A stretch of 64,000 nt of DNA from Desertivirga brevis (GTDB lineage Bacteria > Bacteroidota > Bacteroidia > Sphingobacteriales > Sphingobacteriaceae): positions 248,001-312,000 of the forward strand of contig NZ_JAFEWF010000006.1 of assembly GCF_017355835.1 (NCBI RefSeq). Reading direction: 5' to 3'. The position numbers and the translations under genes are program-made. Shown piece by piece: positions 7,952-16,566 of this stretch; position 1 is the stretch's first letter, and each line of letters begins with the position of its first letter. The notes below the pieces were generated by a model that worked only from the letters and a program-made list of their open reading frames with translations, was not told where the DNA came from and did no database searches.

Positions 7952-8194
7952 ATGACAGAGTTGCTGAACAACGGAAAGACCTCTGTAAATGGAGAGTTTT
8001 TTCCTGAAGTGGCTAAAAAATATTTAGGTACTGAAAGCTTTTATAGCTTGTCAGGCTTGGAGATGCCGGATGCAATTAATGTTCAGGTTGGGCAAAATAG
8101 CAGTAAGCCCACGATTTTTACCGTTCAATGCTATAGGGATCAAGAAACAAATGAACCTATTTTTACATTGCTCAGTAAACAGAAGACCACTTAG
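7952..8194 (+). CDS. Hypothetical 80-residue protein
   Basis: I do not recognise this family. The second half (INVQVGQN, then TIFTVQCYRD and IFTLLSKQK) alternates like a small beta sheet. I chose ATG at 7952; the longer frame from 7865 adds a Pro/Arg/His-rich segment that is antisense to the open minus-strand frame and not convincing. It has no signal peptide or membrane segment. The neighbours are other small unassigned genes, so context gives no role. Confidence 0.5.
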   Translation: MTELLNNGKTSVNGEFFPEVAKKYLGTESFYSLSGLEMPDAINVQVGQNSSKPTIFTVQCYRDQETNEPIFTLLSKQKTT

Positions 8195-8295
8195 GTACTA
8201 ATACAAACCTTTTGGCATATAACAAGGAGGGTGATTTTAAAGGTTTGAAAGATTCTGAAACAATGCAGGTTGGACAATGTTGAATTCATAACATT

Positions 8296-8481
8296 ATGAT
8301 TAAAGCAGCAAAGAAATTAATTCCGGGACAGAACCTGAGATACGTGGGAAAAGGATTTCCTGGATTTAAAAAAGGGCAACCTTATATGGTCTTTGTAGAA
8401 TATAAGGGCATCCATCAGATGTTGGTAAAGTATAACGACCTTAACATCATTGTAAACAGTTACCATACTGAGCCTTTATAA
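8296..8481 (+). CDS. Small hypothetical protein
   Basis: This 61-residue protein has the shape of a small beta-barrel or SH3-like fold: a basic start, LRYVGKGFPGFKKGQPYMVF, EYKGIHQMLVKYND, and a final strand. Similar short proteins with G-x-P-F/F-P-G-F and EYKGIHQMLV-like segments occur in Sphingobacteriaceae as far as I recall, with no known function. It starts 101 bases after the previous gene. Confidence 0.6.
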   Translation: MIKAAKKLIPGQNLRYVGKGFPGFKKGQPYMVFVEYKGIHQMLVKYNDLNIIVNSYHTEPL

Positions 8482-8554
8482 TCACCAAATAATTATGTAA
8501 ACAAAAAAGGGCTGCACTAGCATGGCACAACCCTCCCTCTAATACCTGATAGAT

Positions 8555-10027
8555 CTATCTTACAACTATCGGAGTCATAGACGTACTGTAGCTGATCGTT
8601 TTATTCGAAAGCTCATTGATGTTTCCGCTAACTACCACGTTGGAAAACGTATTTGTGATCATTCCAAGCCAGGTATATCCTACCTTCCATTGATTGTTAT
8701 TAATGTAAATGTTTTTACTTCCGGCTAATGCCTGGGCACGGATACAGTGACAATTAGTATACACAATGTTATTAGATACTGTAATGTCAGACACTGTGCG
8801 AGTAGCATTATAGGTACCTAGAACGATTGCAGAGGAGTTACCTTTTGATGCGCGGGTATCAACTGTATTGTTCTGGATCTTTATATTGTTCAGATTGTAG
8901 CTTCCGCCTCCTAATTGTATCCCTCCAACATTATCATTCTTGGTTTTAACATTATTGTAAGCAATAGTTACCATCGTTGCATCTTCCTTGAAGCCACCCG
9001 AGATTGCAATGCTTCCTGCTGTGATGGTGTTATAGGTTAAGTTATTATGGGAACCAAAGATCTCCAGACCGCTACGGTGATTTCCTGAACCGCCATTCAT
9101 CACGTTCTTGGTAATGGTTGAATTCATGAAATATCCTGAGATACCGTTTCCACCGCGACCGTTAGGGTCGTTAAAGGTGTTGTTCGAAATAGTTGAATAG
9201 CGAACATAAGCTGCAGCACATTCAATTGCGAATTGAATTCCATTCGTGTTATTGAATGTATTGCCGGAGATATTAACGTTGATGTTATCCTGGCTTTGTA
9301 GCTGGAAACCTGGCGAAGATGCATTTTGCAGTCCCCAGCGAGTGAATTGATTGCCAGTTACTACCACATCTTTGGTGCCTCTTAGCTCTACTAAGCTACG
9401 ACCAGCATCGGTGAATTTACAATTGATCACGCTAAGGCCGGTCACTTGGTAGGCGTTTAACCCTTTTACTGTTAAAGTACCTGCATCGCGGCTTCCTGAG
9501 AAGGATACGTTCTCGAAAGATACAGTTTTAACATTATCTGTTACATACATGGCCACTAACTGGGCTCCTGTATTACCCGCAAAGTTGGCGTTCAATTTGA
9601 TATTCTTGATCTTTACGTTGCTTTTTTGCGTTGGTATTCTGAATACTCTTCTGCCAGCTGTAGAGCCATTGTTCAAGAAGATCTCGGTGCTTTCGCCCTG
9701 ACCCTGAATAGAGGCATTACTAGGAATGATTATCTCGTTAGAGATAAGGAATTTTCCGGCAGGTAAGACCAGGGTTTGTCCCTTGGATGCATAAGAATTA
9801 ACTAAATTCTGTAATGTTGCACGATTATCGGTTGATCCATTCCCATTTAGACCAACGGCATTCGGTGCCAATATTCCTGTGCGGCTGGTAGTAGTACTTG
9901 TTGAAACTGTTGCTACTTTTTCAGTGATTTTGAACTCTTGTTCCTCAGCAGGAGTAAAATTGTCTTTTTTGCAAGCGAAGATGCTTAGGGCTGTAAAGAC
10001 GAAAACCCCTTGATAAAACCTTTTCAT
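8555..10027 (-). CDS. Right-handed beta-helix lipoprotein
   Basis: From ATG at 10027 the 490-residue product starts MKRFYQGVF and has a lipobox LSIFAC with the lipidated Cys at residue 19, followed by KKDN. Two upstream starts (GTG at 10045, ATG at 10039) only lengthen the N-terminus. After a Ser/Thr linker it has the pectate-lyase_3-type opening (GNGSTDNRATLQNLVNSY, then LVLPAGKFLIS) and then many turns rich in N-N-x-F and I-x-N-N-x-[IV], the repeats of parallel beta-helix proteins. Such proteins bind or cleave polysaccharides. No catalytic residue can be fixed by eye and no SusC/D pair is nearby, so the substrate is open. Confidence 0.8.
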   Translation of the reverse strand: MKRFYQGVFVFTALSIFACKKDNFTPAEEQEFKITEKVATVSTSTTTSRTGILAPNAVGLNGNGSTDNRATLQNLVNSYASKGQTLVLPAGKFLISNEIIIPSNASIQGQGESTEIFLNNGSTAGRRVFRIPTQKSNVKIKNIKLNANFAGNTGAQLVAMYVTDNVKTVSFENVSFSGSRDAGTLTVKGLNAYQVTGLSVINCKFTDAGRSLVELRGTKDVVVTGNQFTRWGLQNASSPGFQLQSQDNINVNISGNTFNNTNGIQFAIECAAAYVRYSTISNNTFNDPNGRGGNGISGYFMNSTITKNVMNGGSGNHRSGLEIFGSHNNLTYNTITAGSIAISGGFKEDATMVTIAYNNVKTKNDNVGGIQLGGGSYNLNNIKIQNNTVDTRASKGNSSAIVLGTYNATRTVSDITVSNNIVYTNCHCIRAQALAGSKNIYINNNQWKVGYTWLGMITNTFSNVVVSGNINELSNKTISYSTSMTPIVVR

Positions 10028-10315
10028 AAACAAACTCATAGACACTTGTAGACACCCTTACGCACTTAATTGCAGGACTGTTACAAAATTTTTAATTAAA
10101 GAAAATAGACTCTAAACTCTTTAACTTTTAGAATAATATGTGTGCCAAACTGAGAAGAACACTGCTTGAGAGGCGCCAGAGGCCGTTTTGAGGGATTTGT
10201 TTTACTAGAAGAAAAATTAAAATTGTGGAAACATTCAACAAAGATCGTTGTTTCTTTCGTCTGTTATTTTGAAGAAGGGGGGAGTGGCAATTACATAATT
10301 ATGACATTCGCCCTG

Positions 10316-11830
10316 TTAATTCTTCAGCAGAACATTTGGCAAACCCGCTTTTGCTTTTACAGGAAGCCTGAACCAAAATCTGGCTCCTTCGCCTAATCTA
10401 CTCTCTACCCCGATATCTCCGTGATGGGCTTTAATGATCTCGGAAGAGATATACAAACCCATGCCTAAACCTGAAAAGTTCTGCGAAGTGTTTTCAACAC
10501 GGAAGAATCGTTGAAACAGTAGGGGGATCTTTTCAGCGTCAATGCCTATTCCCTGATCAACCACTGAGATTTCCACCTGATCTTCAATTTGTTCTGCTTT
10601 TATTAGAATGTCTCCTCCGTTCGGTGAATATTTGATGGCATTAGTGAGCAGATTTACCAGCACTTGCTCAAGCCTTACCTTATCACCTTCAATTGCCTGC
10701 GAAAAATCGCCTTCCAGCCTGACCGTTCTATCCTTTTTTTCATAATGGATCTGGTCTATCGCTTCTTCTATCAAACTTTTCAAATAAAATGTGGAGATAT
10801 TTATGAGAAGCTTGCCTGCCTGGATTTTGGTAACATCCAGCAGGTCGTTTACTATCCAGGTTAGTTTTTTGATCTGTCTGTTTGCTATTGCTATAAATGG
10901 TTGTGTTTTCGAACCATCTGCCGATCTGCTTAAATTGTTTTCTACAATTTGCAGGGCCCCTCGAACACTCGTAATAGGTGTTTTGAGTTCGTGCGCTGCG
11001 ATGGTCATAAACTCATCTTTTTTATTCATCAGATCGATGGTGTTAATGAGTTGTTTGCTGTTATTGATATCAGTGATTTGAGAAATGAAAAAATCAGGAC
11101 TGCCATCTTCGTTCCTTACCAGGGAAACTGTAAGCAAGGCCCAGGAAAGAGCCCCATCTTTCCTGATGTAACGTTTTTCCATCTGATAGCTCTTGATTTC
11201 GCCCCCGAGCATCCGTTCAATATTATGCTCATCATCACTTAAATCATCAGGATGAGTGATCTGTTGGAAGCTAAGGTTAAGCAGTTCGGCCTCAGTATAT
11301 CCTAAGAAGTCGAGTACGGCATGATTAACTTTTAGCCATTTCCCTTCTGCAGACACTAAGGCCATTCCTACAGCCGAGAAATTGAAGACGTTCGAAAACT
11401 GCAGTTCAGCTTTCCGCCTTTGTCCCGACACTGTCTCTACATCTTCTGCTGTTCTTAAGTGCAGAAGTTGGGGCATGATCTTATAAAGGGCGTAAACAGT
11501 AAACAAGGAAACGACGCCGGTTATAAACTTTAATAACGCGCTGAAACGGTAAGCGGGCCACCAAAATATTAGGGCATCCATGAGATGTGTTGAGCCACAT
11601 AGCAGGATAAAAGCAATAAACAACCAGATGATCTTGGGAAAAGGTACGTCTTTTCGCCCTGTAACTAGTTTAAATAGAAGAAAGGGAATGGCAAAGTACG
11701 CCGCCCAGATCATTAACTCTGCAACGATGTAAAGCCAGCCATGAAATCCAGTCCACAGTCCGCATCGCCAACGTGCTGGCCAGAACTCAGTGGAAAATAT
11801 ATCCGAAAAAAAATTTAAAACGTCCTGCAT
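10316..11830 (-). CDS. Histidine kinase with ethylene-receptor-like membrane sensor
   Basis: From ATG at 11830 (the longer frame begins at TTG 11911) the protein has 504 residues. Three membrane helices fill about residues 28-130 and match the ethylene-binding domain of plant ETR1 and cyanobacterial homologues: AYFAIP, then AFILLCGSTHLMD. The copper-binding Cys and His are present (C78, H82), as are the Tyr, Ile and Pro matching ETR1 Y32, I35 and P36. The position of ETR1 Asp25 is Glu (E38). A PAS domain (about 135-250), HisKA (AAHELKTPITS) and HATPase (NLLTNAIKYSP, DQGIGID, GLGMGLYISSEI) follow. The kinase core is complete. Ligand binding is inferred from the motif only. The gene stands alone. 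Confidence 0.85.
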   Translation of the reverse strand: MQDVLNFFSDIFSTEFWPARWRCGLWTGFHGWLYIVAELMIWAAYFAIPFLLFKLVTGRKDVPFPKIIWLFIAFILLCGSTHLMDALIFWWPAYRFSALLKFITGVVSLFTVYALYKIMPQLLHLRTAEDVETVSGQRRKAELQFSNVFNFSAVGMALVSAEGKWLKVNHAVLDFLGYTEAELLNLSFQQITHPDDLSDDEHNIERMLGGEIKSYQMEKRYIRKDGALSWALLTVSLVRNEDGSPDFFISQITDINNSKQLINTIDLMNKKDEFMTIAAHELKTPITSVRGALQIVENNLSRSADGSKTQPFIAIANRQIKKLTWIVNDLLDVTKIQAGKLLINISTFYLKSLIEEAIDQIHYEKKDRTVRLEGDFSQAIEGDKVRLEQVLVNLLTNAIKYSPNGGDILIKAEQIEDQVEISVVDQGIGIDAEKIPLLFQRFFRVENTSQNFSGLGMGLYISSEIIKAHHGDIGVESRLGEGARFWFRLPVKAKAGLPNVLLKN

Positions 11831-12279
11831 TGTATAAGGTAGATCCAGCGGATCAAAAATAGTGTAATTAATTCTTAAAAAATTTATTAAATATTGGTCA
11901 AAAATTGCCAACTTCGCCTTTGGATTATTATCCTCCGCCGTAAAATAATTCTATTGGCTTACTGGGATATCAGATAAGAAGCTATAAGGCTCCGCTTTGA
12001 GCCACAATCGATAGGTATTGAAATATAAAGGGCGGATATGGGACCCAACCCTATTTTATTAACGCAATTTTAATACGGAATTAACAGTTCAAATGTTACA
12101 ACATTGAATAAGATTTCGTGATATTTTTCTATGATCCGTGGATTTTTATTTCTCCGCGAGTAAATTTGTAATCCTAGCCGTTCGGGTTCACTTCTCCAAT
12201 CTGTTCTGTCCATCATTTATTCCCTCACTCGTTGTCTCTTCCCTTGCAGTTTATTCTAGTATGTTTTTTCGAATTATTC

Positions 12280-12309
12280 TTTGTTTTTAACTTATACTTT
12301 CTACCTTAG
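12280..12309 (+). promoter_or_regulatory. Bacteroidota-type promoter for small RNA copy 2
   Basis: TTTG at 12280-12283, an 18-base spacer and TACCTTAG at 12302-12309 give the same arrangement as upstream of copy 1, with the RNA unit again starting two bases later. Confidence 0.6.
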
Positions 12310-12311
12310 TG

Positions 12312-12374
12312 GTCACAAAAAATTGTGATAAGGTTTAGGTTGCCCTGCTGCTCTCATAGCTACAGGGCTTTTTA
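12312..12374 (+). ncRNA. Candidate small RNA, copy 2 of 2
   Basis: This is the second copy of the unit at 4459-4521 and has the same length. The first hairpin is CACAA-AAAA-TTGTG, the linker GATAAGGTTTAGGTT is identical, and the terminator stem GCCCTG/CAGGGC with loop core CTCTCATAG is identical; the three bases on either side of the core differ. Sequence upstream and downstream of the promoter-plus-unit block is unrelated to copy 1, so the conserved block is the transcript, not a long duplication. Confidence 0.7.
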
Positions 12375-12643
12375 TTTTAACAGATCTACTAATCAAAAGG
12401 CACTTTTAGTAGCTTCCCCATCAATAGTAATGCTTTCGAATGCTGCGGGATTGCAGGAAAAATTTTCATAAGCATAAGCTTGAGAACGGAGGATGAAAGT
12501 GAATAACAATCATGTGAGAAAATCAACTTTGTCGCAAATACCCCCGCAGATTGTCGAGATTGCTCATTTCCTAATTTGAAAACCCTAAGTACATTTGTAA
12601 AGGCCAGCAGCTTTAGTGTTAACCATTTAGGCTTAATTTACCT

Positions 12644-14074
12644 ATGAAACAGGCAGACATCGATAATCAAGTATTAGTGGCAAAGTCGGGCTCTTCTATT
12701 TGGCAGGACCTCAAAAATGCAGTTATGGGTACGGAAGCTGATTATACCCAAATTGGACTTAAAAAAGCGATCTTTCTTCTGGCTGTACCGATGATCCTTG
12801 AATTGGTCATGGAGTCGACCTTCGCCGTAGTAGATATCTTTTTTGTAAGCCGGCTTGGTGCTTCGGCTGTTGCTACGGTAGGACTTACAGAAACATACCT
12901 CTTTCTGTTATATTCTATTGCTATGGGACTTTCCATGGCCATTACAGCTACCATTGCCAGGCGAGTTGGCGAAAAGAGGGGCGAGGATGCCGCGGTGGCT
13001 GCGGTTCAGTCGGTTTTCCTGGGAATATTAGCTTCGGTACCTTTTGCTTTGGGAGGTATTTTTTATGCTAAAGAGTTGCTTGGTCTAATGGGAGCAGACC
13101 AATGGTCTGTTAACCACGGGTATCGTTATACCCAATGGATGCTTGGCGGGAACATAGTAATAGTGCTACTATTTGTGATTAACGCAATTTATCGTGGAGC
13201 GGGAGATGCTGCTATTGCTATGCGTATTCTTTGGATCTCTAACGGATTAAATATTATTCTTTGTCCCCTGTTGATCTTCGGTTACGGACAAATTCCCGCA
13301 CTAGGTATAGAAGGTGCTGCAATAGCTACTAATATAGGCCGGGGTGTTGGAGTGCTGGTACAGGTCTGGTTGCTGCTGAAGGGAGGAAAGCATATAGCAG
13401 TGAAGCTTTCGCAGGTTCGTTGGCATTTAAAGGTAATGGCTGGCATTTTTCGTACTGCACTTGGGGGTATTGGCCAGATGGTGATTGCAATGACCTCCTG
13501 GATATTTTTGATGAGGATACTTGCAGAAGTAGGAAGTGAAGCGGTGGCGGGTTCCACAATAGCTATGCGAATCATGATGTTTACCATGATGCCTGCCTGG
13601 GGTATGTCGAATGCAGCTACAACGCTTGTAGGGCAGAACCTCGGCGCAGGCAACCCCAACCGGGCAGAATCTGCGGTGTGGAAAACAGGCTTTTATAATA
13701 TGATATTTCTGGTTTGCGTTTCCGTGGTCTATTTCTTTTTCAACCGTTCCCTGATGCAAATCTTTACGGCGGATGAGAATGTAATCAAAGTAGGAGCAGA
13801 GTGGCTGCGCATTCTTTCCTTTTCCTATTTCGTATACGGCTGGTGGATGGTTTCGACCTCGGCTTTCAATGGGTCGGGAGATACACGCACCCCAACACTT
13901 ATTAATCTTGTATTCTTTTGGTTGATACAGATCCCATTGTCTTACGTGTTAGCTATCCACCTCAATCTGGAACAAACCGGGGTTTTCTGGGCCGTGTTTG
14001 TATCTGAAACCTCTGTAGGTATCTTTACCCTATGGTTGTTTAGTCGCGGTGGCTGGAAGAAAACGCAGGTTTAG
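12644..14074 (+). CDS. MATE-family multidrug efflux transporter
   Basis: This 476-residue inner-membrane protein has twelve hydrophobic helices in two similar halves. Typical elements are AVPMILELVMESTFAVVDIF in helix 1, then ATVGLTETYLFLLYSIAMGL, VINAIYRGAGDA between the halves and GSGDTRTPTLINL in the second half. MATE proteins export cationic drugs or metabolites against Na+ or H+. The N-terminal tail before the first helix is about 45 residues, longer than in most bacterial members. The outer-membrane protein gene follows after 170 bases on the same strand. The substrate is not predictable from sequence. Confidence 0.9.
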   Translation: MKQADIDNQVLVAKSGSSIWQDLKNAVMGTEADYTQIGLKKAIFLLAVPMILELVMESTFAVVDIFFVSRLGASAVATVGLTETYLFLLYSIAMGLSMAITATIARRVGEKRGEDAAVAAVQSVFLGILASVPFALGGIFYAKELLGLMGADQWSVNHGYRYTQWMLGGNIVIVLLFVINAIYRGAGDAAIAMRILWISNGLNIILCPLLIFGYGQIPALGIEGAAIATNIGRGVGVLVQVWLLLKGGKHIAVKLSQVRWHLKVMAGIFRTALGGIGQMVIAMTSWIFLMRILAEVGSEAVAGSTIAMRIMMFTMMPAWGMSNAATTLVGQNLGAGNPNRAESAVWKTGFYNMIFLVCVSVVYFFFNRSLMQIFTADENVIKVGAEWLRILSFSYFVYGWWMVSTSAFNGSGDTRTPTLINLVFFWLIQIPLSYVLAIHLNLEQTGVFWAVFVSETSVGIFTLWLFSRGGWKKTQV

Positions 14075-14245
14075 GAATCAATTCATCTGAATTAAAGTCA
14101 TTGGGTTGTAGAATAATTGACCAAAGTATTCGATAAGTTGAAGCTTATGTTTTTGTTTTTTAATATTGCTGCATCAAATTCTGGCGATTGTATAGGGGAT
14201 AAGAGAACATGGTGGCCGGATCAATTGATCAATAATAGGCACATC

Positions 14246-15391
14246 ATGAATCTAAGAAAAGGCTTTTTCCTTCTGATACTTACACTTATCTGCTTTGATT
14301 TACCATCTTCCGCTCAAGAGGAGGATAAACAGCGGTCGTGGTTGGGCCGCCAGGTGAACCGGATGTTCAATGATACAGCATCGGCGGGAGAATCGACCCT
14401 TACCATTTACCCCACAGCGGCCTATGCACCCGAAACTGGAGTAGAGTTGGGAGCATCAGTGCTTAAGTTATTCAGGGCTAAAAAGGATTCCTTGAACCGG
14501 CTGAGCGAACTGCAGGCCTTTGTTTTTGGGACGTTCAATGCTCAGTATGGGCTTTGGCTGGATAATGCTATATATACCGACAAGGATAAATGGTTTTTTC
14601 TTGGAAGAGCCAGGATTCAACGGTTCCCTATGTATTATTATGGTATTGGTCCGACTGCTGTAGGAGACCGCTATGCTGTAGTGGATGCTTTTAATGTGGT
14701 GTTTAAACAGCGGGTTTTGCGTAAGCTGGCAAATAATTTTTTCTTAGGCCCGGAGATGGATTTTCAGAACCTTTCGTCGGTAGAATTCGAGCAGCCAGAT
14801 GTAGCTTTCGACCTCCCTACCGGAAGTAATGGGTATACAAATCTGGGACTAGGAGGGGCCTTGGTCTATGATAACCGGCACAATGTTATGAATGTAAGAA
14901 AAGGGCTTTTTAGTGAGATTTCGTATTTACGTTACTTATCATCATTAGGTAATTCCTTCAACTATAATAATATTAACCTGGATGTTCGTTCTTACAATCC
15001 AGTTGGAAAGAGAAATGTATTGGCTTTCCAGATGATCGGGAATTTCCAAACCGGTAATGTGCCATTCAACCAACTGGCTTTGATGGGTGGAGACATGATG
15101 ATGAGAGGGCTTTACCAGGGAAGGTTTCGCGACAAAAATATGATTGCTATTCAAAGCGAGTTCAGAATGCTTCCTTTCGCTTTTCACAAACGCCTTGGAG
15201 GCTCTATTTTTGCTGGTTCTGCCGTGGTCGGCCCTCGTCCTGATCAACTGTCTCTTAGTAATGCCCAGGTGTCTGGCGGCTTTGGTCTTCGTTATCTACT
15301 GTTCCCTAAAAAAGATATTTACATCCGCCTGGATCTCGGTTTTTCTAAAGATGGAGCAAACTTTTATATCTTTAACGGAGAAGCATTCTAA
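14246..15391 (+). CDS. BamA/TamA-type surface antigen, POTRA-less outer-membrane barrel
   Basis: The product from ATG at 14246 has 381 residues with a signal peptide (MNLRKGFFLLILTLICF, cleavage near SSAQ). A TTG-initiated frame from 14117 would hide that signal, so I rejected it. The mature protein starts with a short linker, then ETGVELGASVLKLF, a first-strand pattern of D15/BamA-like barrels, and contains the family turn GGDMMMRGLYQGRFRDKNM before FGLRYLLFP. No POTRA domains precede the barrel. Proteins of this kind are common in Bacteroidota; whether this one transports anything is unknown. Confidence 0.75.
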   Translation: MNLRKGFFLLILTLICFDLPSSAQEEDKQRSWLGRQVNRMFNDTASAGESTLTIYPTAAYAPETGVELGASVLKLFRAKKDSLNRLSELQAFVFGTFNAQYGLWLDNAIYTDKDKWFFLGRARIQRFPMYYYGIGPTAVGDRYAVVDAFNVVFKQRVLRKLANNFFLGPEMDFQNLSSVEFEQPDVAFDLPTGSNGYTNLGLGGALVYDNRHNVMNVRKGLFSEISYLRYLSSLGNSFNYNNINLDVRSYNPVGKRNVLAFQMIGNFQTGNVPFNQLALMGGDMMMRGLYQGRFRDKNMIAIQSEFRMLPFAFHKRLGGSIFAGSAVVGPRPDQLSLSNAQVSGGFGLRYLLFPKKDIYIRLDLGFSKDGANFYIFNGEAF

Positions 15392-15419
15392 CAATCCCCC
15401 GTTCATTCATGCACTCCTT

Positions 15420-16118
15420 CTAATAGTACAAGCCCTGGGGGCCGAAACAGAACTTTAAGCTAAAAGACGCTACTCCATACATATCTGGAATATTGCTCCA
15501 GGGAGCACCAAAAGATGCATCATTATAGCCATCCATTCCCTCGCCCGCGGTTATATTTAGCTGGTAATTGAGATTGAAAATATATCTGGTGTAGCCCCAT
15601 CTATCAGTAATATTAAAGTTCATGCCTGTATTTAGGGGGAACGTAATATCTGTGCTTGAATTTGTTCCCGGAAATTTCCAGCCGGTACCTGGTTGTATCC
15701 TGACGATCTTATCGTCCTTTATGCTGTTTTTTATTACACCCATTCCTATACCCATGTAAAAATGCCTCATGGCGTGAAGAAAATTGCTGTTTCGGAAGTC
15801 GACGACCTGGCCCAGGTGAATTTTAGTACCAAAGCTTAGTGAGCTGTAATTGTTCTGGAAGAACCTGTGATGCTTGTCTTTTTCCCGGTCGCCTCCGCTA
15901 AGTATTCCTTTTTGAACCTCAAAACCAAGGGATGCAAAAGGTGTGATGAAGAAGTCGAGGGACCCTCCCAGCGTTGGTGCGGGAATTTTTTTAGATAGGT
16001 CGGCAAATGCAGTGTTAACACCAGCGGTTCCCCCTGCGGCCATACGGTAATAATTGTACTGGCTGAAGGTGTGAGTGAAAGAAAGACAAGCAAGAAATAC
16101 GAGTAAACCCCTTTTCAT
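15420..16118 (-). CDS. Outer-membrane beta-barrel protein
   Basis: This 232-residue protein has a signal peptide (MKRGLLVFLACLSFTHTFSQ) and alternating strands rich in Gly, Tyr and Phe: AGGTAGVNTAF, LGGSLDFFITPFASLGFE, ending FSLKFCFGPQGLYY. It fits the small porin-like barrel families of Bacteroidota. It is convergent with the BamA-like gene, with 28 bases between the stops. No function can be assigned. Confidence 0.7.
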   Translation of the reverse strand: MKRGLLVFLACLSFTHTFSQYNYYRMAAGGTAGVNTAFADLSKKIPAPTLGGSLDFFITPFASLGFEVQKGILSGGDREKDKHHRFFQNNYSSLSFGTKIHLGQVVDFRNSNFLHAMRHFYMGIGMGVIKNSIKDDKIVRIQPGTGWKFPGTNSSTDITFPLNTGMNFNITDRWGYTRYIFNLNYQLNITAGEGMDGYNDASFGAPWSNIPDMYGVASFSLKFCFGPQGLYY

Positions 16119-16566
16119 TATTCAATTAATGTGTATTCTGATAAAGTAAAAATGCCTATTGCGATAGGTTTGGGAGTAAATGTACAAGAGTGCCGCCTGC
16201 CTTTAAACTAAAGTGATCACAATCATTAATTGTTCGTTTTTGATCAACTGGGTGCATGATCTTTATCATTTTTTGCGAAATGTATGTGATTCTGCATCTG
16301 TTGAAACTTGGTAGTCTGCTATTGGAGAATCGAAATTAGGGAGCGGATGAGATCCAATGAAACCAAATTATTGCCTTCCAAAAGAAATAAAGCAGATAAC
16401 AAAATGGAAATTATTAAACTGAAAATTTAATAAATAACATAACATTACTATTCCAAAAAAAATCCTTATCATAGTGCTGCTTGTAAATATTGAATAGCCC
16501 CGGAAATAAGTGGGCGTATTGATTGAGGTTTAGAATGGGCGCATCACGCGCTATTAAAAGGGATTT
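16119..16566. other. Divergent intergenic region, nothing recognised
   Basis: AT-rich sequence separates the minus-strand barrel gene from the plus-strand AraC gene. A palindromic AGTGATCAC lies near 16212, and TGATCAA near 16240, possible operator half-sites, but neither is repeated with convincing spacing. I see no RNA or coding signal. Confidence 0.35.

Larger units (their letters stand above)
11831..12643. other. Long divergent intergenic region with small-RNA copy 2
   Basis: Between the kinase and the MATE gene lie the second repeated RNA unit with its promoter and, at 12590-12597, a -7-like TACATTTG that could serve the MATE gene (no good -33 partner seen). The rest is AT-rich and shows no coding frame of note. 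Confidence 0.5.
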
